From contig CACGGD010000001.1 in the NCBI GenBank assembly GCA_902572605.1, positions 31,861 to 95,860 on the forward strand: 64,000 nucleotides of DNA, written 5' to 3'. The notes under the pieces were generated by a model. The model made no database searches, was not told where the DNA came from, and worked only from the letters and a program-made list of their open reading frames with translations. Origin of the DNA: an uncultured Pelagibacteraceae bacterium (GTDB taxonomy: Bacteria; Pseudomonadota; Alphaproteobacteria; Pelagibacterales; Pelagibacteraceae). The position numbers and the translations under genes are program-made. This document shows positions 1 through 7,839 of this stretch, piece by piece. The first letter of the stretch is position 1, and each line of letters starts with the position of its first letter.

Positions 1-1714
1 TTCCTACTTCAGAGATTTTCTTTTTTAAAATTTTTGACACTATTCCTAAAGAATTAATACTGCTAATCTTTCCTTGATCAGTGCCCATGCTATTTGTGGT
101 AAAACGTTTTAGGTGTTCGATACGATCAAAACCTTCTTTTACAGCTTGTTTAAGATCTTTTGTTGTTACATCATTATGTAAATCTATGAAAGATTTAGAC
201 CAATTAGATTTTTTTTCATGCTTTGTTTCCCAAAGTTCCTGTATATTAAAATTATTACTGCCATTCAGCTCTATATTTAATTTAATATTTTTTGCTTTTA
301 AAAAAGATAATTTATTATTAATTTCCTCAATAGTTTTTTCGTAGTTATAATTTCCACTAACAGATCCTAGGGTAATAGTATTTTGAAAAGGTACATCAGG
401 TTTAAAAGCAAGGAGTTTATCATCCCATTTAACCAATCCTTTTGATTGAGTGAACAAATGTATATCTGGATTTAAACCTCCAGATATACAAAGCATCGAA
501 GATTTTACTTTAATAGTTTTATTTCTAGATATTCTAATTGATATGGTCTTTACCTTTTTATTTCCATCACATCCCTCTACTTCTGAATTAATATAAAAAG
601 GAATATTATTTTTCTCTAAATATTTTAAAAGCTTACTTCCTATTTTGTTTTTGTTTCTTGCATCTACATAAGCAGCTGGCTTATGACCAAGATCTACCAA
701 AGATTTTAAAAGAGTTCCAGTTGATGAATTATTTGTAAAAATTACTGGATTAGTTTCAGGAACCACTCCGTATCGATAGATATATTTTTCAAAAGATGAA
801 GCTAGCATTACTCCAGGCAAATCATTATTTCTAAAAGAAATAAATCGTTCTATATGACCATTAGCCAAGATAGTATGTGTTGTCCTAATTTTATGGAGAG
901 TTAACTCAGGTTTATTTTTATCAATTTTTTTGCCGACACATTTATCTTCTAAGGCGATTAAATGGTTTGTAAAATTGTAGGAAGTTACTAAAGAGTTTTT
1001 TAATATTTTTATGTTTTTTGAAGCATTTATCAGTTTTTCAGTTTCTTTTATCCATTCAATAGGTTTTTTATTATTAATCTTTTTTACTTTATTTAAATTT
1101 CTTAATACTCCTCCTAAAAAACTGTCTTGTTCTAAAATTAAGACGTCATATTGTGTATCAATCAATTTTCTTGCAGCGATTAATCCACTTAAACCTCCAC
1201 CAACAATAACAATATCTGCGTTATGATTTTGGTGGATACTTTTAGACCTGAATTCCTTAGGTGGTTTGCCAAGTCCGGCCGTTCTTCTTATTACTGGCTC
1301 ATAAATTCTTTTCCAGAACCCTTTTGGACCCATGAAAGTTTTATAATAAAAACCTGCAGAAAACATAGGAGATAACAGATTATTAATTGATCCAATATCT
1401 ATATTAAGAGATGGCCAACGATTTTGACTGCTAACTCTTATTCCTTCATAAATTTTTTTTACAGTAGCTCTAGTATTAGGTTCATTATGCTCATTTAAAA
1501 TCTGAACAATTCCGTTTGGTTCTTCTATTCCACAAGTGTATATTCCTCTGGGTCTATGATACTTAAAACTTCTAGCAACCAGCTTGACGTTATTTCTTAA
1601 TAAAGCTGAAGCAATTGTATCTCCCTCATAACCAACATATTTTTTTCCATCAAATTTAAAAGAAACCTCTTTATCGCTTATATAAGAAGATTGTTTGTTA
1701 TCTGCAGCACTCAT
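1..1714 (-). CDS. soxA: sarcosine oxidase alpha subunit, 3' part off the window edge
   Basis: About 571 codons are visible before the gene runs off the left edge; alpha subunits are usually near 1,000 residues. The alpha subunit of heterotetrameric sarcosine oxidase works with beta, gamma and delta subunits to demethylate sarcosine to glycine and pass the methyl carbon to tetrahydrofolate. My translation from ATG 1714 shows the N-terminal ferredoxin-like segment (SFKYHRPRGIYTCG near residue 50-62) and a dinucleotide-binding loop IVGGGLSGL near residue 168. The start lies 3 bp after the soxD stop, so it is cotranscribed with soxB and soxD. The C-terminal folate-binding half and soxG would lie to the left and cannot be seen. 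Confidence 0.93.
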   Translation of the reverse strand, partial: MSAADNKQSSYISDKEVSFKFDGKKYVGYEGDTIASALLRNNVKLVARSFKYHRPRGIYTCGIEEPNGIVQILNEHNEPNTRATVKKIYEGIRVSSQNRWPSLNIDIGSINNLLSPMFSAGFYYKTFMGPKGFWKRIYEPVIRRTAGLGKPPKEFRSKSIHQNHNADIVIVGGGLSGLIAARKLIDTQYDVLILEQDSFLGGVLRNLNKVKKINNKKPIEWIKETEKLINASKNIKILKNSLVTSYNFTNHLIALEDKCVGKKIDKNKPELTLHKIRTTHTILANGHIERFISFRNNDLPGVMLASSFEKYIYRYGVVPETNPVIFTNNSSTGTLLKSLVDLGHKPAAYVDARNKNKIGSKLLKYLEKNNIPFYINSEVEGCDGNKKVKTISIRISRNKTIKVKSSMLCISGGLNPDIHLFTQSKGLVKWDDKLLAFKPDVPFQNTITLGSVSGNYNYEKTIEEINNKLSFLKAKNIKLNIELNGSNNFNIQELWETKHEKKSNWSKSFIDLHNDVTTKDLKQAVKEGFDRIEHLKRFTTNSMGTDQGKISSINSLGIVSKILKKKISEVG

Positions 1715-1717
1715 AAT

Positions 1718-2068
1718 TTATTTCTTTACGGTAAAATTTCCTGATCCCACTTTCGGCTCTCCCGAAGGTGTTTTTAAAGTGTTTGAAAAACTTTCTTTAC
1801 TTGGCGGATTTTCTCCTAATTTATAAATTTTTAATATTTCATCTGTAGATGTGTTTCTAACAGCATTAAACCATTTTCTACATCCATGAGTATGAACCCA
1901 TCGTTCATAAAAAATTCCTTTAGGATTGTCTCGATAAAAAACATACTGTCCCCAGTCCTTATCATTAAGATGATCAGAATTTTCTGGTCTTGCTACGTGA
2001 GCTTCACCTCCACTAGAAAACTCTGATTGATCTCTTTCTCCACAATATGGGCAATTTATTAAAATCAT
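1718..2068 (-). CDS. soxD: sarcosine oxidase delta subunit
   Basis: This 116-residue protein is the small zinc-binding subunit of heterotetrameric sarcosine oxidase. C6 and C9 (CPYC) plus H59 and C63 (HTHGC) fall at the spacing known for the zinc ligands of this subunit family. It is slightly longer than typical because of a basic C-terminal tail. It sits between soxB (2 bp gap) and soxA (3 bp gap), the standard B-D-A order, which makes the call firm. Confidence 0.95.
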   Translation of the reverse strand: MILINCPYCGERDQSEFSSGGEAHVARPENSDHLNDKDWGQYVFYRDNPKGIFYERWVHTHGCRKWFNAVRNTSTDEILKIYKLGENPPSKESFSNTLKTPSGEPKVGSGNFTVKK

Positions 2069-2070
2069 AT

Positions 2071-3321
2071 CTAATGCGCTACTGCTGCTGCTCCATGTTC
2101 ATCTATAAGTCTGCCGTCAGAAAATCTTTCCAAATTAAAAGGAGCATTTATTTTGTGCGGTTCATCTTTAGCTACAGTATATGCAAAAACATTAGCACTA
2201 CCCGGCGTTGCTTTAAAACCACCCGTTCCCCAACCACAATTAAAATATAATCCCTTTACTTCGCACTTACTTATTATTGGGCTGGCATCTGGACAAATAT
2301 CTACTATACCTCCCCACTGACGTAACATTTTCATTTTTCCAAATATTGGATATAGCTCTACGATAGCACGTACGGTCTCTTCAATAACATCATAGCCGCC
2401 TCTTTGAGTGAATGAATTGTATCCATCAGTTCCTGCTCCAATAACTAATTCACCCTTATCTGATTGACTAACATAAGCGTGAACAGCATTGGACATTACC
2501 ACTGTATTAATTACAGGTTTAATAGGTTCAGAAACTAAAGCTTGCAAAGGTCTGCTTTGGAGGGGCAATCTTACGCCCGCAGTTTTTGCTAACACACTTG
2601 TATGACCAGAAGCTACTACCGCTACCTTCTTGGCTTTTATAAATCCCTTAGAAGTTTTAACTCCTTCAACTTTACCATTTCTTGTTTTAATATTCTGAAC
2701 TTCACAATTTTGAATTATATCAACTCCCATTTCATCAGCCCTCATTGCAAAACCCCAAGCAATAGCATCATGTCTAGCCACTCCTCCTCTTGGTTGAAAA
2801 GCAGCGCCTAATACAGGATATCTTAAATTGTCCGTGTTCATTATAGGAACTAATCTTTTAATTTCATTTGTCTCTAACCATCGAGTATCAAGTCCATTAA
2901 GTCTATTAGCACTTATTCTTCTTTTCATTTCTTTGATATCATGCTCATTGTGAGCCAAATTCATCACGCCTCTTTGGCTAAACATCATATTGTAATTAAG
3001 TTCTTGAGATAAATTTTCCCATAGCTTTACCGAGTGATCATAAAGAAATGCACTTTCATTCCACAGATAATTAGATCTTATAATTGTAGTATTTCGACCA
3101 GTGTTTCCACTTCCTATCCAGCCTTTTTCTATAACTGCAATATTTTTTACTCCATGCTCTTTTGCTAAATAATAAGCCGTACCTAATCCATGTCCTCCGC
3201 CACCTACTATAATCACATCATAGGTCTTTTTAGGTTCAGGGTTCTTCCACATCTTTTGCCAATTTTCATTATTGGAAAAAGCATTTTTTATAAGGGTAAA
3301 AATTGAATATTTTTTTTTCAC
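2071..3321 (-). CDS. soxB: sarcosine oxidase beta subunit
   Basis: This 416-residue FAD enzyme carries the dinucleotide motif [15 protein letters not shown] near residues 38-53. It also has an ARHDAIAWG segment, whose histidine is the probable covalent FMN site known for this family. Within the complex it oxidises sarcosine. The start is GTG at 3321, because homologues begin with the same short segment (YSIF, then NAF) before the FAD domain and the first in-frame ATG would remove it. It is first in the soxBDA operon and diverges from metY across a roughly 315 bp intergenic region, which places methyl-group catabolism beside homocysteine synthesis. Confidence 0.95.
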   Translation of the reverse strand: MKKKYSIFTLIKNAFSNNENWQKMWKNPEPKKTYDVIIVGGGGHGLGTAYYLAKEHGVKNIAVIEKGWIGSGNTGRNTTIIRSNYLWNESAFLYDHSVKLWENLSQELNYNMMFSQRGVMNLAHNEHDIKEMKRRISANRLNGLDTRWLETNEIKRLVPIMNTDNLRYPVLGAAFQPRGGVARHDAIAWGFAMRADEMGVDIIQNCEVQNIKTRNGKVEGVKTSKGFIKAKKVAVVASGHTSVLAKTAGVRLPLQSRPLQALVSEPIKPVINTVVMSNAVHAYVSQSDKGELVIGAGTDGYNSFTQRGGYDVIEETVRAIVELYPIFGKMKMLRQWGGIVDICPDASPIISKCEVKGLYFNCGWGTGGFKATPGSANVFAYTVAKDEPHKINAPFNLERFSDGRLIDEHGAAAVAH

Positions 3322-3424
3322 AGTTCAAACTAGCAAAAAAGTCAAAAATAACAAAAGAAATCCAGGGCAAAATGGTATCAACAAATATGGTTGTAAAGCT
3401 TTAATTTTAGCTATTTTATACAAC

Positions 3425-3453
3425 TTGACAGTAATTCAGAAAGATTGTTAAGT
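3425..3453 (+). promoter_or_regulatory. metY promoter, -35 TTGACA
   Basis: A perfect TTGACA lies at 3425-3430. About 17 bp downstream the -10 is weak (TTAAGT or TAAGTG near 3448-3454). Transcription would start close to 3460, exactly where the SAM-II type aptamer begins, so the position fits even though the -10 is poor. Confidence 0.5.
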
Positions 3454-3459
3454 GTTATT

Positions 3460-3510
3460 AGCGCTGATTTAATTCAAATTGCTGAGCGCTCAACAAATCC
3501 AGCTAAAGCG
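3460..3510 (+). ncRNA. SAM-II type riboswitch aptamer, metY leader
   Basis: P1 is AGCGCT (3460-3465) paired with AGCGCT (3485-3490). The conserved GATTTAA follows P1 directly, TTGC precedes the right arm, and the 3' pseudoknot strand AGCTAAA (3501-3507) is present. These are the consensus elements of the SAM-II class that binds S-adenosylmethionine. The pseudoknot strand is also part of a possible antiterminator with the next hairpin, so SAM binding would be expected to favour termination. It lies at the very start of the predicted transcript. Confidence 0.88.
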
Positions 3511-3523
3511 ACAAAGTCTAATG

Positions 3524-3552
3524 ACCACCGCTTTAGCCGGTGGTTTTTTTTT
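3524..3552 (+). terminator. riboswitch-controlled intrinsic terminator
   Basis: A 7-bp stem ACCACCG (3524-3530) / CGGTGGT (3538-3544), with loop CTTTAGC, is followed by a T-run. The segment 3529-3537 (CGCTTTAGC) is the exact complement of 3502-3510 (GCTAAAGCG). It can therefore pair with the SAM-II pseudoknot strand instead of forming the terminator. This is a classic mutually exclusive off-switch for metY. Confidence 0.88.
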
Positions 3553-3573
3553 GAAATTTTATCAAATTAAAAC

Positions 3574-3630
3574 CGGGTATTTGAACTATATTGTACACCC
3601 GACATTTCGTCAAAGTACTAAAAAAGGAGA
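3574..3630 (+). ncRNA. SAM-V type riboswitch overlapping the metY RBS
   Basis: CGGGT (3574-3578) pairs with ACCCG (3597-3601), enclosing the conserved ATTTGAACTATATTGTAC-type loop. A small GAC/GTC hairpin (3601-3611) follows, then the AAAGTACTAAAAAAGGAG-type 3' strand. GTAC at 3593-3596 can pair with GTAC at 3615-3618, placing a pseudoknot next to the Shine-Dalgarno AGGAG (3625-3629). This matches the SAM-V class known to control translation of metY in Pelagibacter. With the upstream SAM-II it forms a tandem transcription-then-translation switch. Confidence 0.88.
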
Positions 3631-3636
3631 AAATAA

Positions 3637-4929
3637 ATGGCTAATTTTAAACATCCAGAAACTATTGGGTTACACGGTGGTGAATATAGAAGCGACCCCG
3701 CAACTACTGCAGTAGCTGTTCCAATTTATCAAACTTCTTCATACCAATTTAAAAATGCTGAAACTGCTGCAAATTTATTTGGTTTGAAAGAATTTGGAAA
3801 TATTTACACACGTATCATGAATCCAACATGTGATGTTCTTGAGAAAAGAGTTGCTGCATTAGAAGGTGGTTTAGCTTCAGTAGCAGTTGGTTCTGGTCAA
3901 GCAGCATCAGCCTTTAGTGTACAAAATGTAGCACAAGCTGGTGATAATGTTGTTGCTTCTACAGATTTATATGGAGGAACAGTAAATTTATTTAAAAATA
4001 CTTTAAGACAACAAGGTATTGAAGTTAGATTTGCAGATCCAGCTGACCCAAAAAACTTTGAGAAGTTGACAGATAATAAAACAAGAGCTTACTACGGTGA
4101 ATCTTGTCCAAATCCTTATCTTCGAGTTTTTCCAATTAAAGAGGTTGCAGATATTGGTAGAAAAAAAGGAATACCTTTAATTATAGACAACACTGCTTCC
4201 CCTGTAATATGTAAACCTTTGGCTCATGGTGCTGCAGTAGTAATACACTCTTTGACAAAATATATTGGAGGTCACGGAACTTCTATAGGTGGAATCATTG
4301 TAGATGGTGGTAACTTTGACTGGACAAAAGACAGAAAAAGACAACCATTAATGAACGAACCTGATCAAAGTTATGGTGGCGCTATATGGGCAGATGCAGT
4401 TCCTCAGCTAACAGGAGCTAATATTCCTTTTGCAATTAGAGCAAGAGTGGTTTTACTTAGAGACTTAGGTGCTCCATTAAGTCCATTCAATGCTTTCCAA
4501 ATTATTCAAGGTTTGGAAACTGTTGCTCTTAGAATGAAACAACATTGCAGTAATGCTGAGAAAGTTGTCTCTTTCTTAGAAACGCAAAAGAAAGTTAAAA
4601 ATATAATCTACCCTACTAATCATCAAGGTGAGATTAAAGAAAGAGCTAAGAAATACATGCAAGGTGGGTATGGATCATTAGTTGGAATGGATGTTGGTAC
4701 TAGAGAAGCTGGTTCTAAATTCATTGACAATTTAAAGTTGCTTTATCATGTTGCTAACATTGGTGATGCTAGAAGTTTAGCGATACATCCTGCTACTACA
4801 ACTCATAGTCAGTTAAATGATGAAGAATTATTAGCTGCTGGTGTAACACCAGGTTATGTAAGACTTTCAATTGGTATTGAACACCCTGACGATATCATTG
4901 CAGACATTAAACAAGCATTAGCTGCTTAA
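3637..4929 (+). CDS. metY: O-acetylhomoserine sulfhydrylase, PLP enzyme
   Basis: This 430-residue Cys/Met-metabolism PLP enzyme makes homocysteine directly from O-acetylhomoserine and sulfide. The Schiff-base lysine is about K208 in HSLTKYIGGHGTSIGG. Other hallmarks are the NPTCDVLEKRVAALEGG and SGQAA segments and the C-terminal HPATTTHSQL. ATG 3637 is set by AGGAG 7 bp upstream, inside the SAM-V element. Full length for the family. Regulation by SAM at two levels is indicated by the leader. The gene ends in a strong bidirectional terminator. Confidence 0.96.
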   Translation: MANFKHPETIGLHGGEYRSDPATTAVAVPIYQTSSYQFKNAETAANLFGLKEFGNIYTRIMNPTCDVLEKRVAALEGGLASVAVGSGQAASAFSVQNVAQAGDNVVASTDLYGGTVNLFKNTLRQQGIEVRFADPADPKNFEKLTDNKTRAYYGESCPNPYLRVFPIKEVADIGRKKGIPLIIDNTASPVICKPLAHGAAVVIHSLTKYIGGHGTSIGGIIVDGGNFDWTKDRKRQPLMNEPDQSYGGAIWADAVPQLTGANIPFAIRARVVLLRDLGAPLSPFNAFQIIQGLETVALRMKQHCSNAEKVVSFLETQKKVKNIIYPTNHQGEIKERAKKYMQGGYGSLVGMDVGTREAGSKFIDNLKLLYHVANIGDARSLAIHPATTTHSQLNDEELLAAGVTPGYVRLSIGIEHPDDIIADIKQALAA

Positions 4930-4937
4930 TAATTAAC

Positions 4938-4976
4938 TCATGGCCTCGATTTATTTGATTGAGGCCATGAATTTTT
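4938..4976 (+). terminator. bidirectional terminator between metY and a lipoprotein gene
   Basis: A 10-bp perfect stem TCATGGCCTC (4938-4947) / GAGGCCATGA (4961-4970), with a 13-nt loop, is followed by ATTTTTATT on the plus strand. The same bases encode the last codons and TGA stop of the minus-strand lipoprotein gene, so the hairpin is also coding DNA. Confidence 0.85.
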
Positions 4977-5435
4977 ATTGTTTTTAATTTTATTTTGAAA
5001 AAGTATTGCAAGTTTTCTAGGAGATTCTTTTTTTTTAAAAAAACTACTTACCAAATCATTTTCTTTCTCTAAAACTATATCTCTAGTTTTAGGATGTTTT
5101 TTAGTAATTTCTAATACTTTCTCTTTTACGGTAGTATTAACTAAAGACATTTCTTTTTTAGCAATTGTGCAAAATTCTGATCTTGTGCTCTCAATAAAAG
5201 AAAAGCAGGTCTCTTTCTTTTTTTCTGGATTTTTTTCTTCTGCATATGCAAATACGTGGCCTAAAGGAGTTTTTCCTGTATGATGTTTAACTCCATAGCT
5301 TATTGCTGAATTTAAAGAAGATTGAAGCATTTTCCCACTAGATGCTCCTCCAACTGAACTGCCCAGTAAAGCTACGGATTCTGCACATCCATTTAGTAAA
5401 ATTACGATTGACAATAAAAAAAATACTTTTTTCAT
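4938..5435 (-). CDS. putative lipoprotein, tandem paralogue 1
   Basis: This 165-residue protein has a signal peptide ending in the lipobox LLNGC, so it is probably lipid-anchored. The segment after the lipid cysteine (AESVALLGSSVGGASSGKML, then a conserved SSLNSAISYGVK and TGKTPLGH) is shared with the next gene upstream. The distal half is lysine-rich and has no family I recognise. The last codons, including the TGA stop, form the metY terminator hairpin. Function unknown; probably a SAR11-lineage envelope protein. Confidence 0.7.
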   Translation of the reverse strand: MKKVFFLLSIVILLNGCAESVALLGSSVGGASSGKMLQSSLNSAISYGVKHHTGKTPLGHVFAYAEEKNPEKKKETCFSFIESTRSEFCTIAKKEMSLVNTTVKEKVLEITKKHPKTRDIVLEKENDLVSSFFKKKESPRKLAILFQNKIKNNKNSWPQSNKSRP

Positions 5436-5569
5436 AGTTTGTTAGTCTGCTTTGATTAGTTTCGTATAACTGCTTCTTATTTAAATAAAAGTTAATTGTA
5501 AGAGTAATAATTTTTATTAACACAACTTATGGTAGTTGATATCTAATATTAGGGTTTTCTTAAGGGTGA

Positions 5570-5893
5570 TTAATTTAAGAATTTTATTTTTGACTTTGTT
5601 AAAATTAGTCGTTTTTTTACAATTGCACAAATTTCTGAGTCGGTTTTTTCAAGAAATGATAAACATGGCTCTTCTTTTTTCTCAGGATTCATTTTTTCAG
5701 CATAAGTTTTAATGTGCTCTAATGGAGCTTTACCGGTCTGCTTTTTGACACCATAACTTATTGCAGAATTTAAAGAAGATTGAAGCATTTTTCCATTTGA
5801 GGCTCCACTAACCGAGGTGCCAAGTAATGCGACGGACTCCGCACAACCATTAAGTAACAACATTGTTGTTAACAATACAAAAATTTTTCCCAT
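5570..5893 (-). CDS. putative lipoprotein, tandem paralogue 2 (short form)
   Basis: This 107-residue paralogue of the downstream gene has the same lipobox (LLNGC), AESVALLG core and NPEKKEEPC segment. It stops about 55 residues earlier, as if the C-terminal part had been lost or added in the other copy. The two genes are separated by 134 bp with no obvious terminator. A small inverted repeat, ACTTCT (5894-5899) / AGAAGT (5913-5918), overlaps the ribosome-binding region. Function unknown. Confidence 0.68.
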   Translation of the reverse strand: MGKIFVLLTTMLLLNGCAESVALLGTSVSGASNGKMLQSSLNSAISYGVKKQTGKAPLEHIKTYAEKMNPEKKEEPCLSFLEKTDSEICAIVKKRLILTKSKIKFLN

Positions 5894-5995
5894 ACTTCTT
5901 TCTTATTTAATTAGAAGTTATTGAATTTGTATAAGTATAAATACAATCACTCCGTTCATTATGAGTATATCAAATACAACCTGTAATGGAAGAGT

Positions 5996-6946
5996 TTACG
6001 AGAGTACTCTTAATGGCTTATTACTTAAGCATCCCTCAAGATTTTCTATCATTTGCAAGTAAAACTTTGAATAATTTTCTACGGTAACGAATCCTATATG
6101 AGGCAATAGAAGAGCGTTCGAAAGAAATCTTAATTTGTGATCTTGAGGAAGAGGTTCCTTATCATAAACATCTAGGCCAGCGCCTGCGATTTTTTCTTCT
6201 TTAAGAGCTTCAATTAAATCATCTTCATTAATAATTTGACCGCGTGAAGTATTTATTAAGAAAGATGATTTTTTCATCAATTCAAATTCTTTTTTTGTTA
6301 TTAAATTTTTATATCTTTCTCCAAGTACTAAATGTATTGAAATAATATCAGCTGTTTTTAATAAATCTTCTTTGCTCATTGGTAAAACTCCAATCTTATT
6401 AGCATGAGATAAATCTAAATTTTCGCTCCATGCACAAACTTCCATTCCAAATGCTTTTCCGACTTTTGCCACTTGAGTTCCTATCTTTCCAAGCCCAATT
6501 AATCCTAATAGTTTACCTTTTAATTCTAAACCTATTGTAGTTTGCCAATAACCTTGAAACATATTATCCACCTCTTGTTTCATATTTCTAAGTAAACCTA
6601 ATATTAAAGCCCAGGTAATTTCTGCTGCTGGATTAGAGTTAATGTCTGTTCCACATACAATAATCTTATTTTTTCTAGCAGCTTCTAAATCAATTGCATT
6701 ATTTCTCATACCAGATGTCATAATGTATTTTAACTTTGGAAGTCCGGTAATTAAAGATTTAGTAATTGGTGTTCTCTCTCGCATTATAAAAAGTGTTTCG
6801 AACTCTTCTAAAGCAACTATTGCTTCATTTTCATTTAAAAAGGGCTCATTAAAAATCTTAAAATCATACTTTTCTTTATATTTTTGAGTTTCAACTATTT
6901 GTTTAAATATATCTTGATAGTCATCTAAAACTGCTATTTTAATCAT
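5996..6946 (-). CDS. D-2-hydroxyacid dehydrogenase family protein
   Basis: This 316-residue NAD(P)-dependent reductase of the D-isomer-specific 2-hydroxyacid dehydrogenase family would interconvert a 2-oxoacid and a D-2-hydroxyacid. Visible features are the Rossmann loop GLIGLGKIG, the catalytic arginine in NTSRGQIINEDDL, the acidic residue in GLDVYDKEPLP and the histidine in LLPHIGF. It is the last gene of a three-gene operon and overlaps the DMT transporter gene by 8 bp. Substrate cannot be told. Following a D-amino-acid dehydrogenase-like gene, a 2-oxoacid made by that enzyme is a reasonable guess. Confidence 0.85.
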   Translation of the reverse strand: MIKIAVLDDYQDIFKQIVETQKYKEKYDFKIFNEPFLNENEAIVALEEFETLFIMRERTPITKSLITGLPKLKYIMTSGMRNNAIDLEAARKNKIIVCGTDINSNPAAEITWALILGLLRNMKQEVDNMFQGYWQTTIGLELKGKLLGLIGLGKIGTQVAKVGKAFGMEVCAWSENLDLSHANKIGVLPMSKEDLLKTADIISIHLVLGERYKNLITKKEFELMKKSSFLINTSRGQIINEDDLIEALKEEKIAGAGLDVYDKEPLPQDHKLRFLSNALLLPHIGFVTVENYSKFYLQMIENLEGCLSNKPLRVLS

Positions 6947-7832
6947 TAACTTTTCTATTTGATAAATAAATGCCAGTTAATATAAAAGCTGCTCCAGTAA
7001 AATGGTATAATTCAAATTTTTCTTTAAAGATTATAATTGCCATGACTGCACTGAATAAAGGCATCAATTGAACAAACATGGTAGATCTATTAGGACCAAT
7101 TATCTGAACACCTTTTTGCCAGCAGTAATAAGCAGCAATAGCTGGAAACACAACCACATAAAAAAGAATCAAAAAAAATGCTTTATTGTAATTTAATTCT
7201 AATCCTATTGCTTTTTCATAAAAAAATTGAGGTATCAAAAAAAGTATCCCAACAGAAACCATTAGCTGAATTAAAGTAAACTGTGAAAATTTAAATTTAT
7301 GTTTTTTAAGTAAAGTAGTATAAAGAGACCACGTAACTACACAAACTAGCATCCATAAGTCACCTTTGTTAAAACTTAAAGAAATAATTTTTTGAATATC
7401 ACCGTTGGAAATGATTGATCCAATTCCTATAATTGACAACAACAGTCCAAGAATTTGAAAAATATTTGTTTTTTCAATTTTCATTAAAGACGAAAGCACA
7501 ATTGTTGCTGCAGGAATAGCAGCTAACATTAGAACTGCATTTATTACCTGCGTATAATTTAGTGCAAAATAAACAACAGAGTTAAAAGTGCTTATTGTAA
7601 TTACTCCCATGAAGCTGATAACAAGCCAATTTTTTTTAATATAAGGTAAATTGTTGTAAATTTCTTTATATGTAAAAGGTATTAATATAAACCAAACTGA
7701 AATCCATCTAAAAACATTTAAAGTTAGTGGAGGAATTTCAAATAATGTTGCAAATTTTCCAACAATAAAGTTACCGGACCAAAACAAAGCTGCTAAGATT
7801 AGAAATAAATAAGCTAAATAATTTTTTGACAA
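6939..7832 (-). CDS. EamA/DMT-family transporter
   Basis: This 297-residue protein has about ten hydrophobic segments and a two-fold repeat typical of the drug/metabolite transporter superfamily (FWSGNFIVGKF near residue 18, WSLYTTLLKK in the middle). It is an inner-membrane exporter of unknown substrate. The start is TTG 7832, chosen because AGGAG lies 4 nt upstream on the minus strand and there is no in-frame ATG nearby. That AGGAG overlaps the stop codon of the preceding oxidoreductase, so translation of the two is probably coupled. Confidence 0.85.
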   Translation of the reverse strand: MSKNYLAYLFLILAALFWSGNFIVGKFATLFEIPPLTLNVFRWISVWFILIPFTYKEIYNNLPYIKKNWLVISFMGVITISTFNSVVYFALNYTQVINAVLMLAAIPAATIVLSSLMKIEKTNIFQILGLLLSIIGIGSIISNGDIQKIISLSFNKGDLWMLVCVVTWSLYTTLLKKHKFKFSQFTLIQLMVSVGILFLIPQFFYEKAIGLELNYNKAFFLILFYVVVFPAIAAYYCWQKGVQIIGPNRSTMFVQLMPLFSAVMAIIIFKEKFELYHFTGAAFILTGIYLSNRKVND

Positions 7833-7839
7833 AAAACTC

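Noticed and set aside
3322..3424. Glycine riboswitch upstream of soxB
   Set aside because: No conserved glycine-aptamer core or tandem arrangement is visible; the sequence is only AT-rich intergenic DNA.
3479..3715. A 78-codon ORF starting in the metY leader
   Set aside because: It runs through the SAM-II, terminator and SAM-V elements and then out of frame through metY; the codons have no protein-like pattern.
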